Source of the DNA: Chitinophagaceae bacterium
Lineage (GTDB): Bacteria > Bacteroidota > Bacteroidia > Chitinophagales > UBA10324
Direction of reading: 5' to 3'
Length of the DNA stretch: 64,000 nt
Assembly: GCA_016704325.1 (NCBI GenBank)
Contig: JADJAG010000008.1
Span: 496,001 to 560,000, forward strand
In this document: one piece after another, positions 9,215-17,613 of the stretch
How positions within the stretch are numbered: the first letter of the stretch is position 1
Layout of the letters: each line of letters starts with the position of its first letter
Position numbers and translations under genes: made by a program
Notes under the pieces: generated by a model
Seen by the model: only the letters and a program-made list of their open reading frames with translations
What the model was told of the DNA's origin: nothing
Database searches by the model: none

Positions 9215-10117
9215 ATGCAAGCCATCAATTCATCTAATTTTCTAAAACATGAAGTGGACATCAATCCATCTTTCGACTCGGAAAATTTGCGTTTGCAGAA
9301 AAAAAGCAGACTCAATAGCCTCTTGAGCACACTTTCAATTCATGGCGCCTTACTGTTGGTCTTGTTTTTCTTTTTCACCCTCACGCCACCTGACCCGCCA
9401 CTCTCTGACCAGGGTGTCTTCTTAAACATTGGTTTTGCTGAAGAAGGAATGGGTGATGTACAGCCGATGGGTAATGCAGAAGAATTGGTTGCGCCGGTAC
9501 CTGATGCAAGCAGCTCACCTGCTCAGCAGGAAAAAACAAATGATGTGGTAACTCAGGAAACAGAAGAAGATGTACCTGTCATTCAAAAGAAAGAAACTCC
9601 TAAAAAACCGAATCCTGTTGCGACTCCGCCCGCTACTACAAAAAGTGATGCGGCCAAAGTAACACCAACACCGCCTAAACCGAAACCTAAGGCATTATAT
9701 CCCGGAAGTTCAGCAAACAATAGCAGCAGCGAAGGCACAGGCAGCAAAACCGGTGACCAGGGAAAACCGGATGGAAGCCCGTTTGGAGACAGTTACGATG
9801 GTAATCCGGGAATAGGCGGTCCTGGATTAGGAGGAGAAGGTGGCAAAGCACAACTGGGAATGAGTGGACGGAAAATCATCTACTTTCCTGCAATCATTGA
9901 CAACACACAACGCACCGGAAAAGTAGTGGTGAATATCAAAGTCGATAAATCAGGCTCGGTAACGTATGCAAAAGCAACGCAAAAAGGATCAACAACCACA
10001 GACAGTTACCTGTTTCAATTAGCAGAAAAAGCAGCCATGCAAACACGCGTGAATGCTGATCCCGATGCTGCTGAAGAACAGTTCGGCACCATTACTTATA
10101 CGTTTAGGGTGAAGTAA
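9215..10117 (+). CDS. TonB-like energy transducer
   Basis: 300 residues. One membrane anchor at about 42-58 (IHGALLLVLFFFFTLT) is followed by a Pro/Lys- and Gly-rich periplasmic linker with PKKPNP and TPPKPKPK runs. The C-terminal domain of about 80 residues (GKVVVNIKVDKSGSV and ITYTFRVK) resembles TonB C-terminal folds. The gene lies 113 bases behind exbD on the same strand and is therefore the third member of the motor cassette. It links ExbBD to TonB boxes of outer-membrane receptors. It converges with the GH3 gene, with only 11 bases between the stops and no clear terminator hairpin. Confidence 0.82.
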   Translation: MQAINSSNFLKHEVDINPSFDSENLRLQKKSRLNSLLSTLSIHGALLLVLFFFFTLTPPDPPLSDQGVFLNIGFAEEGMGDVQPMGNAEELVAPVPDASSSPAQQEKTNDVVTQETEEDVPVIQKKETPKKPNPVATPPATTKSDAAKVTPTPPKPKPKALYPGSSANNSSSEGTGSKTGDQGKPDGSPFGDSYDGNPGIGGPGLGGEGGKAQLGMSGRKIIYFPAIIDNTQRTGKVVVNIKVDKSGSVTYAKATQKGSTTTDSYLFQLAEKAAMQTRVNADPDAAEEQFGTITYTFRVK

Positions 10118-10128
10118 CAGTTTGTTTA

Positions 10129-12342
10129 CTACTTCACTAATTCAAAGCTTCCTTCCAGTCCGCTTATGGAACTTCCACCTGCGAACACCTTAAACATACC
10201 CGGCTCTGCCTGATTGACCATATCCCTGTTATAAAATGCAAGATCATCTGCATCAATGGTAAAACTTAATGTTTTGGATTCACCGGCTTTTAGCATCACT
10301 TTGTTGAATCCTTTTAATTCTTTCACCGGACGGGTAAGACTTCCCACAAGGTCCTGAATATACAATTGCACTACTTCTTCTCCATCACGTTGCCCGCTGT
10401 TGGTTACCGTTATTGAAATCCGCAATGAATCATTCATGGCAAATTTTGACTTACTCAGTTTCAGATCAGCATATTTGTACTGCGTATAACTAAGTCCATA
10501 ACCGAATGGATACAAAGGTGTATTGGGAACATCAAGGTATTTGGATGTATACTTATTATTTGCTTCAAACGGGCGCCCTGTATTTTTCATGTTGTAATGA
10601 ATTGGCACCTGTCCGACATTCCGTGGAAAAGTCATGACCAGTTTACCCGACGGGTTATAGTCACCATATAAAATATCAGTGATAGCATGTCCGGCCATCG
10701 TACCAGCAAACCATGCTTCAAGAATAGCATCTGCATTTTGATCCAGTTCAGTTATAGCCAACGGCCTTCCATTCATCAGCACCACCACAATTGGCTTTCC
10801 GGTTTTTTTCAATTCGTCAAACAATTCCTGTTGCATGCCCGGTAATGTGATATCTGAACGGCTGGCTGCTTCGCCTGACATGGCAGCACTCTCACCCAAG
10901 GCTAAAATAATTACGTCTGATTGTCTTGCTACAGCTACAGCAGCTGCGAACTGATTTGTAGAATCATCATTGATATTGCAGCCTTTTGCATAGAGCACTT
11001 TTCCCGTAATAGCTGTCCGGGCTTTAATGCCTTGCAGCAATGAAGTTGCCTTTTTGCCATCCCCGGCAGCAGACCAGGAGCCGATCATGTTCACCGCATC
11101 ATCAGCCAGCGGACCGATTACTGCCACGTTCAAATTATTATTCAGTGGAAGAATGTTCTTTTCATTCTTTAACAATACCATTGACTTGCGTGCTACATCA
11201 CGGGCAATAGCCAGGTTCTCCGGCGTCATTACTTCTGAAGCTTCGCGTTTTTCATCGAGATAGCGGTAAGGGTCATCAAATAATCCTAAATCATATTTAA
11301 CACGCAATACTCTTTTTACGGCATCATCAATATCAGCGAGCTTAACTTTTTTCTCGGACAATGATTGTGCAGTGTAATTGTAATAAACTGCTCCCTGCAT
11401 ATCCATATCAACACCTGCATTCAGCGCAATCTCACCCGCTTCTTTGTTATCTTTTGCGAAACCATGCGGCACCATTTCATTGATTGAAGTATAATCGGTT
11501 ACCACCATGCCTTGCCAGTTCCATTCTTTTTTAAGTATGGTTTTTAATAGGAAAGGATTTCCAGTGGCAGGCAACCCATTGATCTCATTGAATGACGTCA
11601 TGAATGTAGCAACACCGGCATCTGCACATGCTTTGAAAGGAGGCAGGTATACATCGCGCAGGGTGTTTTCAGAAATATCAACTGTATGATAGTCGCGTCC
11701 TGCCTGCGCTGCACCATAGGCTGCATAATGTTTTGCACAAGCTGCAATAGTATTCGTTTTACTGAGATCAGTACCCTGAAATCCTTTTACGCGTGCCAAA
11801 GCTATCTGTGTACCCAGATAGGTATCTTCTCCTGCACCTTCTGCTACCCTGCCCCATCGCGGGTCACGAGCAATATCAACCATTGGTGCAAATGTCCAGT
11901 TGATGCCTTCTGCCGAAGCTTCCGTTGCAGCCACTCTTGCTGACAGCTCCATGGCAGCCATGTCCCAGCTGCATGCTTCTCCCAATGGAATTGGAAAGAT
12001 GGTACGATGGCCATGTACGACATCGTATCCAAACAACAGCGGTATTTTTAGTCTGGTCTCTTCAACCGCCGCCTTCTGCAAAACACGATTATATTTCACC
12101 GTGTAGGCATTGAAGATAGAACCCATCTTCCCGCTTTTGATATCTTCAAGATAATTGCTGCGCACAGTCGGCCCGGTTACATCCCAGTCAGAAGTGAATA
12201 AAGTCATCTGTCCGATCTTTTCCTCTAATGTCATTTTGCTCAAAAGCGTATTAATAAACTGTTCTTTATTCTGCTGGGCAAATAAGGTAGCTGGCAACAA
12301 AAAAACAAAGCAGATGATGGTGAGTATACGCGCTGTCTTCAT
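10129..12342 (-). CDS. bglX: Glycoside hydrolase family 3 beta-glucosidase (BglX-like)
   Basis: 737 residues with a Sec signal peptide (LTIICFVFLLPATLFAQ). The GH3 N-terminal TIM barrel has a catalytic-nucleophile motif GMVVTDYTSINE (Asp 283). The GH3 C-terminal domain and a fibronectin III-like end (VYLQ-type strands, FKVFAGGSS) follow. Such enzymes release glucose from the non-reducing ends of beta-gluco-oligosaccharides in the periplasm. It is the last gene of the minus-strand polysaccharide locus. In Bacteroides a GH3 beta-1,2-glucosidase is paired with a GH144 endo-glucanase, the same pairing as here, so sophoro-oligosaccharides are the likely substrate; that is inference. Confidence 0.92.
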   Translation of the reverse strand: MKTARILTIICFVFLLPATLFAQQNKEQFINTLLSKMTLEEKIGQMTLFTSDWDVTGPTVRSNYLEDIKSGKMGSIFNAYTVKYNRVLQKAAVEETRLKIPLLFGYDVVHGHRTIFPIPLGEACSWDMAAMELSARVAATEASAEGINWTFAPMVDIARDPRWGRVAEGAGEDTYLGTQIALARVKGFQGTDLSKTNTIAACAKHYAAYGAAQAGRDYHTVDISENTLRDVYLPPFKACADAGVATFMTSFNEINGLPATGNPFLLKTILKKEWNWQGMVVTDYTSINEMVPHGFAKDNKEAGEIALNAGVDMDMQGAVYYNYTAQSLSEKKVKLADIDDAVKRVLRVKYDLGLFDDPYRYLDEKREASEVMTPENLAIARDVARKSMVLLKNEKNILPLNNNLNVAVIGPLADDAVNMIGSWSAAGDGKKATSLLQGIKARTAITGKVLYAKGCNINDDSTNQFAAAVAVARQSDVIILALGESAAMSGEAASRSDITLPGMQQELFDELKKTGKPIVVVLMNGRPLAITELDQNADAILEAWFAGTMAGHAITDILYGDYNPSGKLVMTFPRNVGQVPIHYNMKNTGRPFEANNKYTSKYLDVPNTPLYPFGYGLSYTQYKYADLKLSKSKFAMNDSLRISITVTNSGQRDGEEVVQLYIQDLVGSLTRPVKELKGFNKVMLKAGESKTLSFTIDADDLAFYNRDMVNQAEPGMFKVFAGGSSISGLEGSFELVK

Positions 12343-12538
12343 TAGGGTTTGGTTTTGTGTTTAATGCTTTTGTTACATTAGTTTTCTTTATTCTTTTAGT
12401 TCAGGCTCCTGCGTTATTTGCTGTTGCAGGAATAGGAATTTACTTATCAGTATGAAGATTATATTTCCGGTTGAGTACCAAACGCAAGACCTTATCACGC
12501 CTACCACAAAGAAGGCTATTTAACCAGATTTATCAAAC

Positions 12539-14530
12539 TCAATTCGTAAATCCCAGCTTATTCATGGCTACTGTTACTTCAGGGCTTGACATGAACAAAT
12601 CCCAGAGTAACCCGGTCCGGTGATTCTCTATCATCAGGATAATCGGGCCCTGGTCAATTGCCAACGTGGAAGTCCCATACCATCCTGCAGTAACATTAAA
12701 GGCATCATAAAAACCGTATGGTCCCCAAAGCTTATCACCCAGTGTGTAATAGAAGAATTTCAATGCATCCATAGATGCTTCAGGAGTATATGGAAATGAT
12801 GAAAGCGCTGCTGTCGGTGTAATCACTCCCAGGTCGTTTGTGGGAGAATGCGCACTGTATCCGCTTTCATTATCACTTGCGGTAAGCCCCCAGCAGTCGG
12901 AACTGTAACCCACAAAGTTCTTCGGATTATCGATGCAATAGGCACGGTTGATGGACGTATGATTTACGTTTTGTTCCCAGTAATCTGCATAATCATCCTT
13001 TAAATTTCGAGGATCAAATCCTAAAAATGAATAGTGAGCAAAGAACAACGGGCCTCCATAAGCAAATCCGACCGGCAATTGAATGCCATAGTAACTATTG
13101 CCATTAATTATTCCACCGTTACTGGCCCAGCCATTGTGATAAACAGTCTCTGCTATTGTATGCGTGGGTGAAGCCGCTGCCATCAGGTAAGTTATCAACG
13201 CTTCATTATATCCTTTTACCTGCATGTTCATGGCCCATCCCTTATCCGGAGACCAATGCCAGTACAAAACATTTTGTCCGCTCTTGGTAAACCAATCCCA
13301 TTCAACACCGTTCCATAAAACATTAATCTTTTCTATTAATGCATTTTCTTGTGTGTTACCGGTATTCAGAAACTGGCGTGCTGTAAGTAAGCCCTGTACC
13401 ATAAAAGAAGTTTCTACCAGGTCTGCACCATTATCGTTGGAACTAAAAGGTACTACATCACCTGTATTCCCATTCATCCAGTGTGGCCAGGCACCATGAA
13501 AGCGATCTGCCGTACCGAGAAAATCCACGATCTTCTCCAGGCGGTCCACCCCTTCCTGACGTGAAATAAAATTCCTGCTGATCCCTACCACAATTGCCAT
13601 GATTCCAAAGCCTGAACCACCCGTTGTAACAAGATAGCCTGACGATTCTCTTTCCAGCGCAAGTCCGCTCACAGGATGTGCATGGTCCCAGAAATATTTA
13701 AAGGTGGCAGCCTGTACCAGGTCCAGCAAAGCATCATCGGGAACAACCGGAAACTTAGGCGTTGTATCAAGTGCAGCATAAAATTCTTTGGTATAACCTT
13801 CAAAAATATATCCGTTTAATGCAGTGATCTGAGACGAGAGGGTAAGCAGGTATTTTTCATAGTGTTTTAATTCCGGATTTACATTCACACTCATTTTTTT
13901 TCCACTATCAGTCAAGACATATTGCACAGTGGCATATTCGCCGCCATTGTAAACGCGAACACTATATGCATCAAGTGATGCAGGGTCAATCTTTTGATCA
14001 AAGGTTATGGTAGCAGGGAAATTACGGTCAACATCGGTGACCCTTGATGTGGTGAATAATTCTTTTCCAGCAACCTGTATGGACAAGATATTGAAGGAAC
14101 CCTGTATCGTAGTAAAGTTTATAGTGATACCGGGATAGGTTTCCTTTTGTGCACCGAGCAGCGCGCCGGTAATTTGTAGTTGATAGTTCGTATTATTCGC
14201 GAGGTTAACCAATGGTTTGGCTGAAATAGTCTTATTCTGATTCTGGTATGAAAATTTTATCGGTAAGGAATTTCCGGCTGCAGATATCAAGACGGCATCT
14301 GCCACTGTATGCGTGTCTATTGCCATAGTAAATGTGATGAGGAAAGGCATATCCACAGGCACTTGTGTGTTGGATGCGCCAGCTGTAAGGTCAAACACAT
14401 CATTCGCCACTTTTACTGATGACAGTTGAAGTATACCGGTATCAATCGTTCCTGTGTCATCTTTCTTACAGGATATAAAAAAGATAATAATCGCAACTAC
14501 AAGGAATTTACCGTAGGATTTTAAAAACAT
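12539..14530 (-). CDS. PF10091/GH144-type endo-glucanase lipoprotein with N-terminal Ig-like domains
   Basis: 663 residues. The lipobox IIIFFISC is followed by KKDD. Two Ig-like (Big_5-type) domains (about residues 35-250) precede a C-terminal glucoamylase-like (alpha/alpha)6 domain from about 265, with HWMNGNTGD, DLVETSFMVQG, GYNEALITYL and AIDQGPIILMIENHRTGLLWD. The PF10091 family includes GH144 endo-beta-1,2-glucanases, so cleavage of beta-1,2-glucan at the cell surface is likely. It lies behind susC, susD and a LamG lipoprotein gene, separated from them by a strong hairpin at 14661-14696. The exact CAZy family is inferred from motifs and context, not from a search. Confidence 0.8.
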   Translation of the reverse strand: MFLKSYGKFLVVAIIIFFISCKKDDTGTIDTGILQLSSVKVANDVFDLTAGASNTQVPVDMPFLITFTMAIDTHTVADAVLISAAGNSLPIKFSYQNQNKTISAKPLVNLANNTNYQLQITGALLGAQKETYPGITINFTTIQGSFNILSIQVAGKELFTTSRVTDVDRNFPATITFDQKIDPASLDAYSVRVYNGGEYATVQYVLTDSGKKMSVNVNPELKHYEKYLLTLSSQITALNGYIFEGYTKEFYAALDTTPKFPVVPDDALLDLVQAATFKYFWDHAHPVSGLALERESSGYLVTTGGSGFGIMAIVVGISRNFISRQEGVDRLEKIVDFLGTADRFHGAWPHWMNGNTGDVVPFSSNDNGADLVETSFMVQGLLTARQFLNTGNTQENALIEKINVLWNGVEWDWFTKSGQNVLYWHWSPDKGWAMNMQVKGYNEALITYLMAAASPTHTIAETVYHNGWASNGGIINGNSYYGIQLPVGFAYGGPLFFAHYSFLGFDPRNLKDDYADYWEQNVNHTSINRAYCIDNPKNFVGYSSDCWGLTASDNESGYSAHSPTNDLGVITPTAALSSFPYTPEASMDALKFFYYTLGDKLWGPYGFYDAFNVTAGWYGTSTLAIDQGPIILMIENHRTGLLWDLFMSSPEVTVAMNKLGFTN

Positions 14531-14660
14531 TTCTTATAAATGGTGTTGCGTTACGTTTAAACTGAAGTAAATATTGTTAAGGTTCAAAAGTAGTAGAAGC
14601 TAAAGGTTGAGTCGAATTAATTCATGCAGTTATTATCTTAATAGAACCGTTGTATAAACA

Positions 14661-14696
14661 ATCCAAAGGTTCCCTAAAAAATGGGAACCTTTGGAT
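14661..14696 (-). terminator. Perfect 14-bp hairpin between the LamG gene and the glucanase gene
   Basis: A perfect inverted repeat (arm ATCCAAAGGTTCCC on the plus strand) with an 8-base A/T loop, about 90 bases behind the LamG stop. The 3' side carries only a short T-rich tail. It probably limits read-through from susCD-LamG into the glucanase gene or protects the upstream mRNA end. Confidence 0.65.
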
Positions 14697-14784
14697 GTTA
14701 ATTAATCTGATTTACAGGAAAGGTAGTCCGTCAATCAAATCCACATCAATAACCTATGGATGATTGCAGTATTCCCCTTTCTCA

Positions 14785-16047
14785 TTACTTACTTGAATTG
14801 TACATAAGCGTAATCTCATCCTGTGTCAGCGTCCTGTGGTACACTCTCACATCATCCAGGTTACCCTGAAAGTGATTAGAATCAGGAGAATTTACATTAC
14901 CCCATGGCTCAGTAGAGAATAATGTACTGGATTTATCCTGTGCAAAACCGAATACAAAACCTTGTCCAACATCTGTAGCAAGCGGGTCAAATTTAAGACC
15001 GGCAGCATTCAGTTTATTAGCTCCTGCGGGCCAAAGGTCAAAATCCTGTGCTTTCATCAACTCACCATTTATGTACATCGAACCAACTTTGGAAGGTGCA
15101 TCATACATTACCACAATGTGTGCCCAGGTGTCTTTCAATAACACCGGAACACCACCACTTCCAGTAAGGTCTTTGCAGAATGTCCAACCCTGCCAGCCAC
15201 CATTGTCCTTTGTTGCGCCATCTCCGATGAAGAAAATATCTTCGCTTTCGGTAACTGTACCGCAATCATATTGCGCAGCAATTTTGCACCATGCATAATC
15301 ACCTGGAATTTCAAACTGGAAACCTTTGAAGAAGCCTGTTCCCATTACGAAATTTCCTTTAGGATTTCCGTTCGGGTCAGTATGACCTACACTATTGGCA
15401 TAAACCCAGAAACTCAGGGTAAAACTTGCGGTGTTCATCAAAGCAGGTCCACCCGGATATTCAATATAGGACGTGGTTCCGTTGAAAGAAGCTGCTTTTC
15501 CTAAGATACTGTTCTTGGAATCAACAAGGGTCACATCAGTATTTTCAACTGCAGTATAAGCACCTGTAAGATCGTTAACACTGCCATCTTCAAAGTTCCA
15601 GTAAGCAACTGCGCCAGAAGGAGCAAAGGTACCTATGGTGGTATAGGTCCTGGTAATTGCACCTAAAGCCTGTCCGTCTGATGACTTTACATTAGCCATG
15701 CCCAATTCATACAAAGCACCTGAAGCCAATTCCTCATTGGGAACAATAGTGATCGTATTACCTGAAGTAGTAATGGTAAGATCTACTGATGCAGCATCAT
15801 AATCACGGATAAGGGTGATGTTGGTAGCATTAGCTGTGGAACCGTCTACTTCTGTTGAAAAAGTAGCGACGATAGTGGCATCTGTGGCTACTCCTGTAGC
15901 ACTGGAAGCACCATTAAGGTCAATGCCACCCGCAAGCAACGAAGACAGTGCAAAGACAACAGGATCATCCTTCTTACAGCTTTGTGCAAGCATGGCAATC
16001 AGTGCAAATGCCACCAGGGTACTCGAAATCCATTTCATGTTTTTCAT
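14785..16047 (-). CDS. LamG-domain surface lipoprotein (putative glycan-binding protein of the PUL)
   Basis: 420 residues. The signal peptide ends in a lipobox (AMLAQSC) followed by KKDDP, the usual start of surface lipoproteins in this group. An Ig-like domain (about 35-140, ending YTTIGTF) is followed by a LamG/concanavalin-like domain (about 150-415: VAYWNFEDGSVNDLTG, ASFTLSFWVYA, FQGNLDDVRVYHRTLTQDEI). It sits directly behind susD, the usual place of the SusE/F-type surface glycan-binding protein, so it probably helps capture the polysaccharide. No catalytic motif is visible. Confidence 0.75.
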   Translation of the reverse strand: MKNMKWISSTLVAFALIAMLAQSCKKDDPVVFALSSLLAGGIDLNGASSATGVATDATIVATFSTEVDGSTANATNITLIRDYDAASVDLTITTSGNTITIVPNEELASGALYELGMANVKSSDGQALGAITRTYTTIGTFAPSGAVAYWNFEDGSVNDLTGAYTAVENTDVTLVDSKNSILGKAASFNGTTSYIEYPGGPALMNTASFTLSFWVYANSVGHTDPNGNPKGNFVMGTGFFKGFQFEIPGDYAWCKIAAQYDCGTVTESEDIFFIGDGATKDNGGWQGWTFCKDLTGSGGVPVLLKDTWAHIVVMYDAPSKVGSMYINGELMKAQDFDLWPAGANKLNAAGLKFDPLATDVGQGFVFGFAQDKSSTLFSTEPWGNVNSPDSNHFQGNLDDVRVYHRTLTQDEITLMYNSSK

Positions 16048-16110
16048 TTTGATTGTGAAGTTTGGTTTAAAAAAAATTGGTTTACCTAGTATTAAATTAA
16101 TAAAAACGCT

Positions 16111-17613
16111 TTACCATCCCGGATTCTGAGTCAATGTTCCTTGTGAAATATCTACCTCCGATTGCGGTATTGGCAATAACTCATGTTTATTCGATTGAAA
16201 ACCTAATGGCCCCAATAATTGCGCCGCTTTATTTGTACGTACTAAATCCCAGAATCGAACTCCTTCCATTGCCAATTCAGCACGCCTTTCTTTCAATATC
16301 AATTCCCGCAAAGCATCCTTACCTGTTTCAGTAACGTCAGGAAGAATATCGTTATTTCCCTGGCGCGCCCGCTCCCTCACCTGGTTTAAGTAGATCAATG
16401 CATCAGCGGATTGACCGTTTTCATTCAGCGCTTCGGCTGCAATTAACAAAACTTCGGCATACCGCAGCAATCTCCTGTTATGGCCCCATTGCTCACTGGT
16501 GCCAGTACCGGGAATCCAGACTTTCTGGTTATAACATTCGATTTCTTTAATGACGGTATTGGTTTCATCGGTGTAAGTAATATCAGGTGTGCTTCCATCG
16601 CCTAAAATGGTAACACCGTCAATTACTTCACCCAGGAAAATAATGGTGCCCTCCATCCGCGGATCACCCGGCTCAAAAGAATCACGCAGGTTGATCGATG
16701 GCCTGTTAAATCCCCATCCCTTGTTGGGGGTACCGCGAACACCCTGGTTATTGGAATACTGATTTCCTCCATTCTCTGTACCTTCGAACTCAATCGCGCC
16801 TATTTCAAAAACAGATTCTGCATTATACTGCCCTGCCAGTGAAAAAGTATGTGAATAATCAGGATCCAGGAAATATACATCAGAAGTAATTACCTCTAAA
16901 GCATAGGCAGCTGCATTTGGATAATCATCATCAAATAAATAAACTTTTGAGAGCAAAGATTTTGCAGCGCCCTTTGTTGCCCTTCCGAAATCTGATGGAA
17001 TGAGCTCCGTTTTTTCAGGCAAATTGTCAATGGCACTCAACAGATCACCTTTAATGAGGTCATACACTTCCTCTCTGGAGGCACGTGGCAGATTCAGCTC
17101 AGGATTGGTAGTTGTTACAATTGGAACGCCGCCCCAGGAACGTACCAGGTCAAAATAATAAAGCGCTCTCAGGAAACGCGCTTCCGCGATATACCTGTTC
17201 TTCAAGGTCTCATCCATGCTAATAGCAGGCACCTTTTCAATAACTACGTTGGCACGCTTGATCCCTTCATATACTGCACTCCACCATCTTGAAAGTCCAT
17301 CCTGGCTGGTACTCATGGTGAAATCGTCAAAAGGCCCGACATTATTTGACTGATCAGCCGGATTACTGCCTTTATGGGCATCATCCGACATAATATCCAA
17401 TATAGGGTAACCACCAGAGTGATAGTACCAATTTCGTAACGTACTGTATACCGCATTGGTTGCCAGTAATGCATCCTCTTCCGTTACCGGGAAGTTTTCC
17501 TGTGTCAGGTTTCCTTGTGGTACCTTATCTAAAAAATCGCTACAACTTCCGCTGATAAGAATCAATACAGCTAAAAGTGATCCTGTGATAAGCTTTCTCA
17601 TGCTGTTCGTCAT
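16111..17613 (-). CDS. susD: RagB/SusD-family outer-membrane nutrient-uptake lipoprotein
   Basis: 500 residues. Lipobox LISGSC followed by SDFLDKVPQ, then SusD TPR-like repeats and the family C-terminus RFWDLVRTNKA...LLPIPQSEVD. Forms the lid of the SusC transporter and binds oligosaccharide at the surface. The start overlaps the susC stop by one base (TAATG), so the two are translationally coupled. A second Met five codons in (17601) is an alternative start. Confidence 0.95.
   Translation of the reverse strand: MTNSMRKLITGSLLAVLILISGSCSDFLDKVPQGNLTQENFPVTEEDALLATNAVYSTLRNWYYHSGGYPILDIMSDDAHKGSNPADQSNNVGPFDDFTMSTSQDGLSRWWSAVYEGIKRANVVIEKVPAISMDETLKNRYIAEARFLRALYYFDLVRSWGGVPIVTTTNPELNLPRASREEVYDLIKGDLLSAIDNLPEKTELIPSDFGRATKGAAKSLLSKVYLFDDDYPNAAAYALEVITSDVYFLDPDYSHTFSLAGQYNAESVFEIGAIEFEGTENGGNQYSNNQGVRGTPNKGWGFNRPSINLRDSFEPGDPRMEGTIIFLGEVIDGVTILGDGSTPDITYTDETNTVIKEIECYNQKVWIPGTGTSEQWGHNRRLLRYAEVLLIAAEALNENGQSADALIYLNQVRERARQGNNDILPDVTETGKDALRELILKERRAELAMEGVRFWDLVRTNKAAQLLGPLGFQSNKHELLPIPQSEVDISQGTLTQNPGW

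Noticed and set aside
11027..12364. Several plus-strand frames inside the GH3 gene
   Set aside because: Antisense shadows of a well-supported GH3 enzyme.
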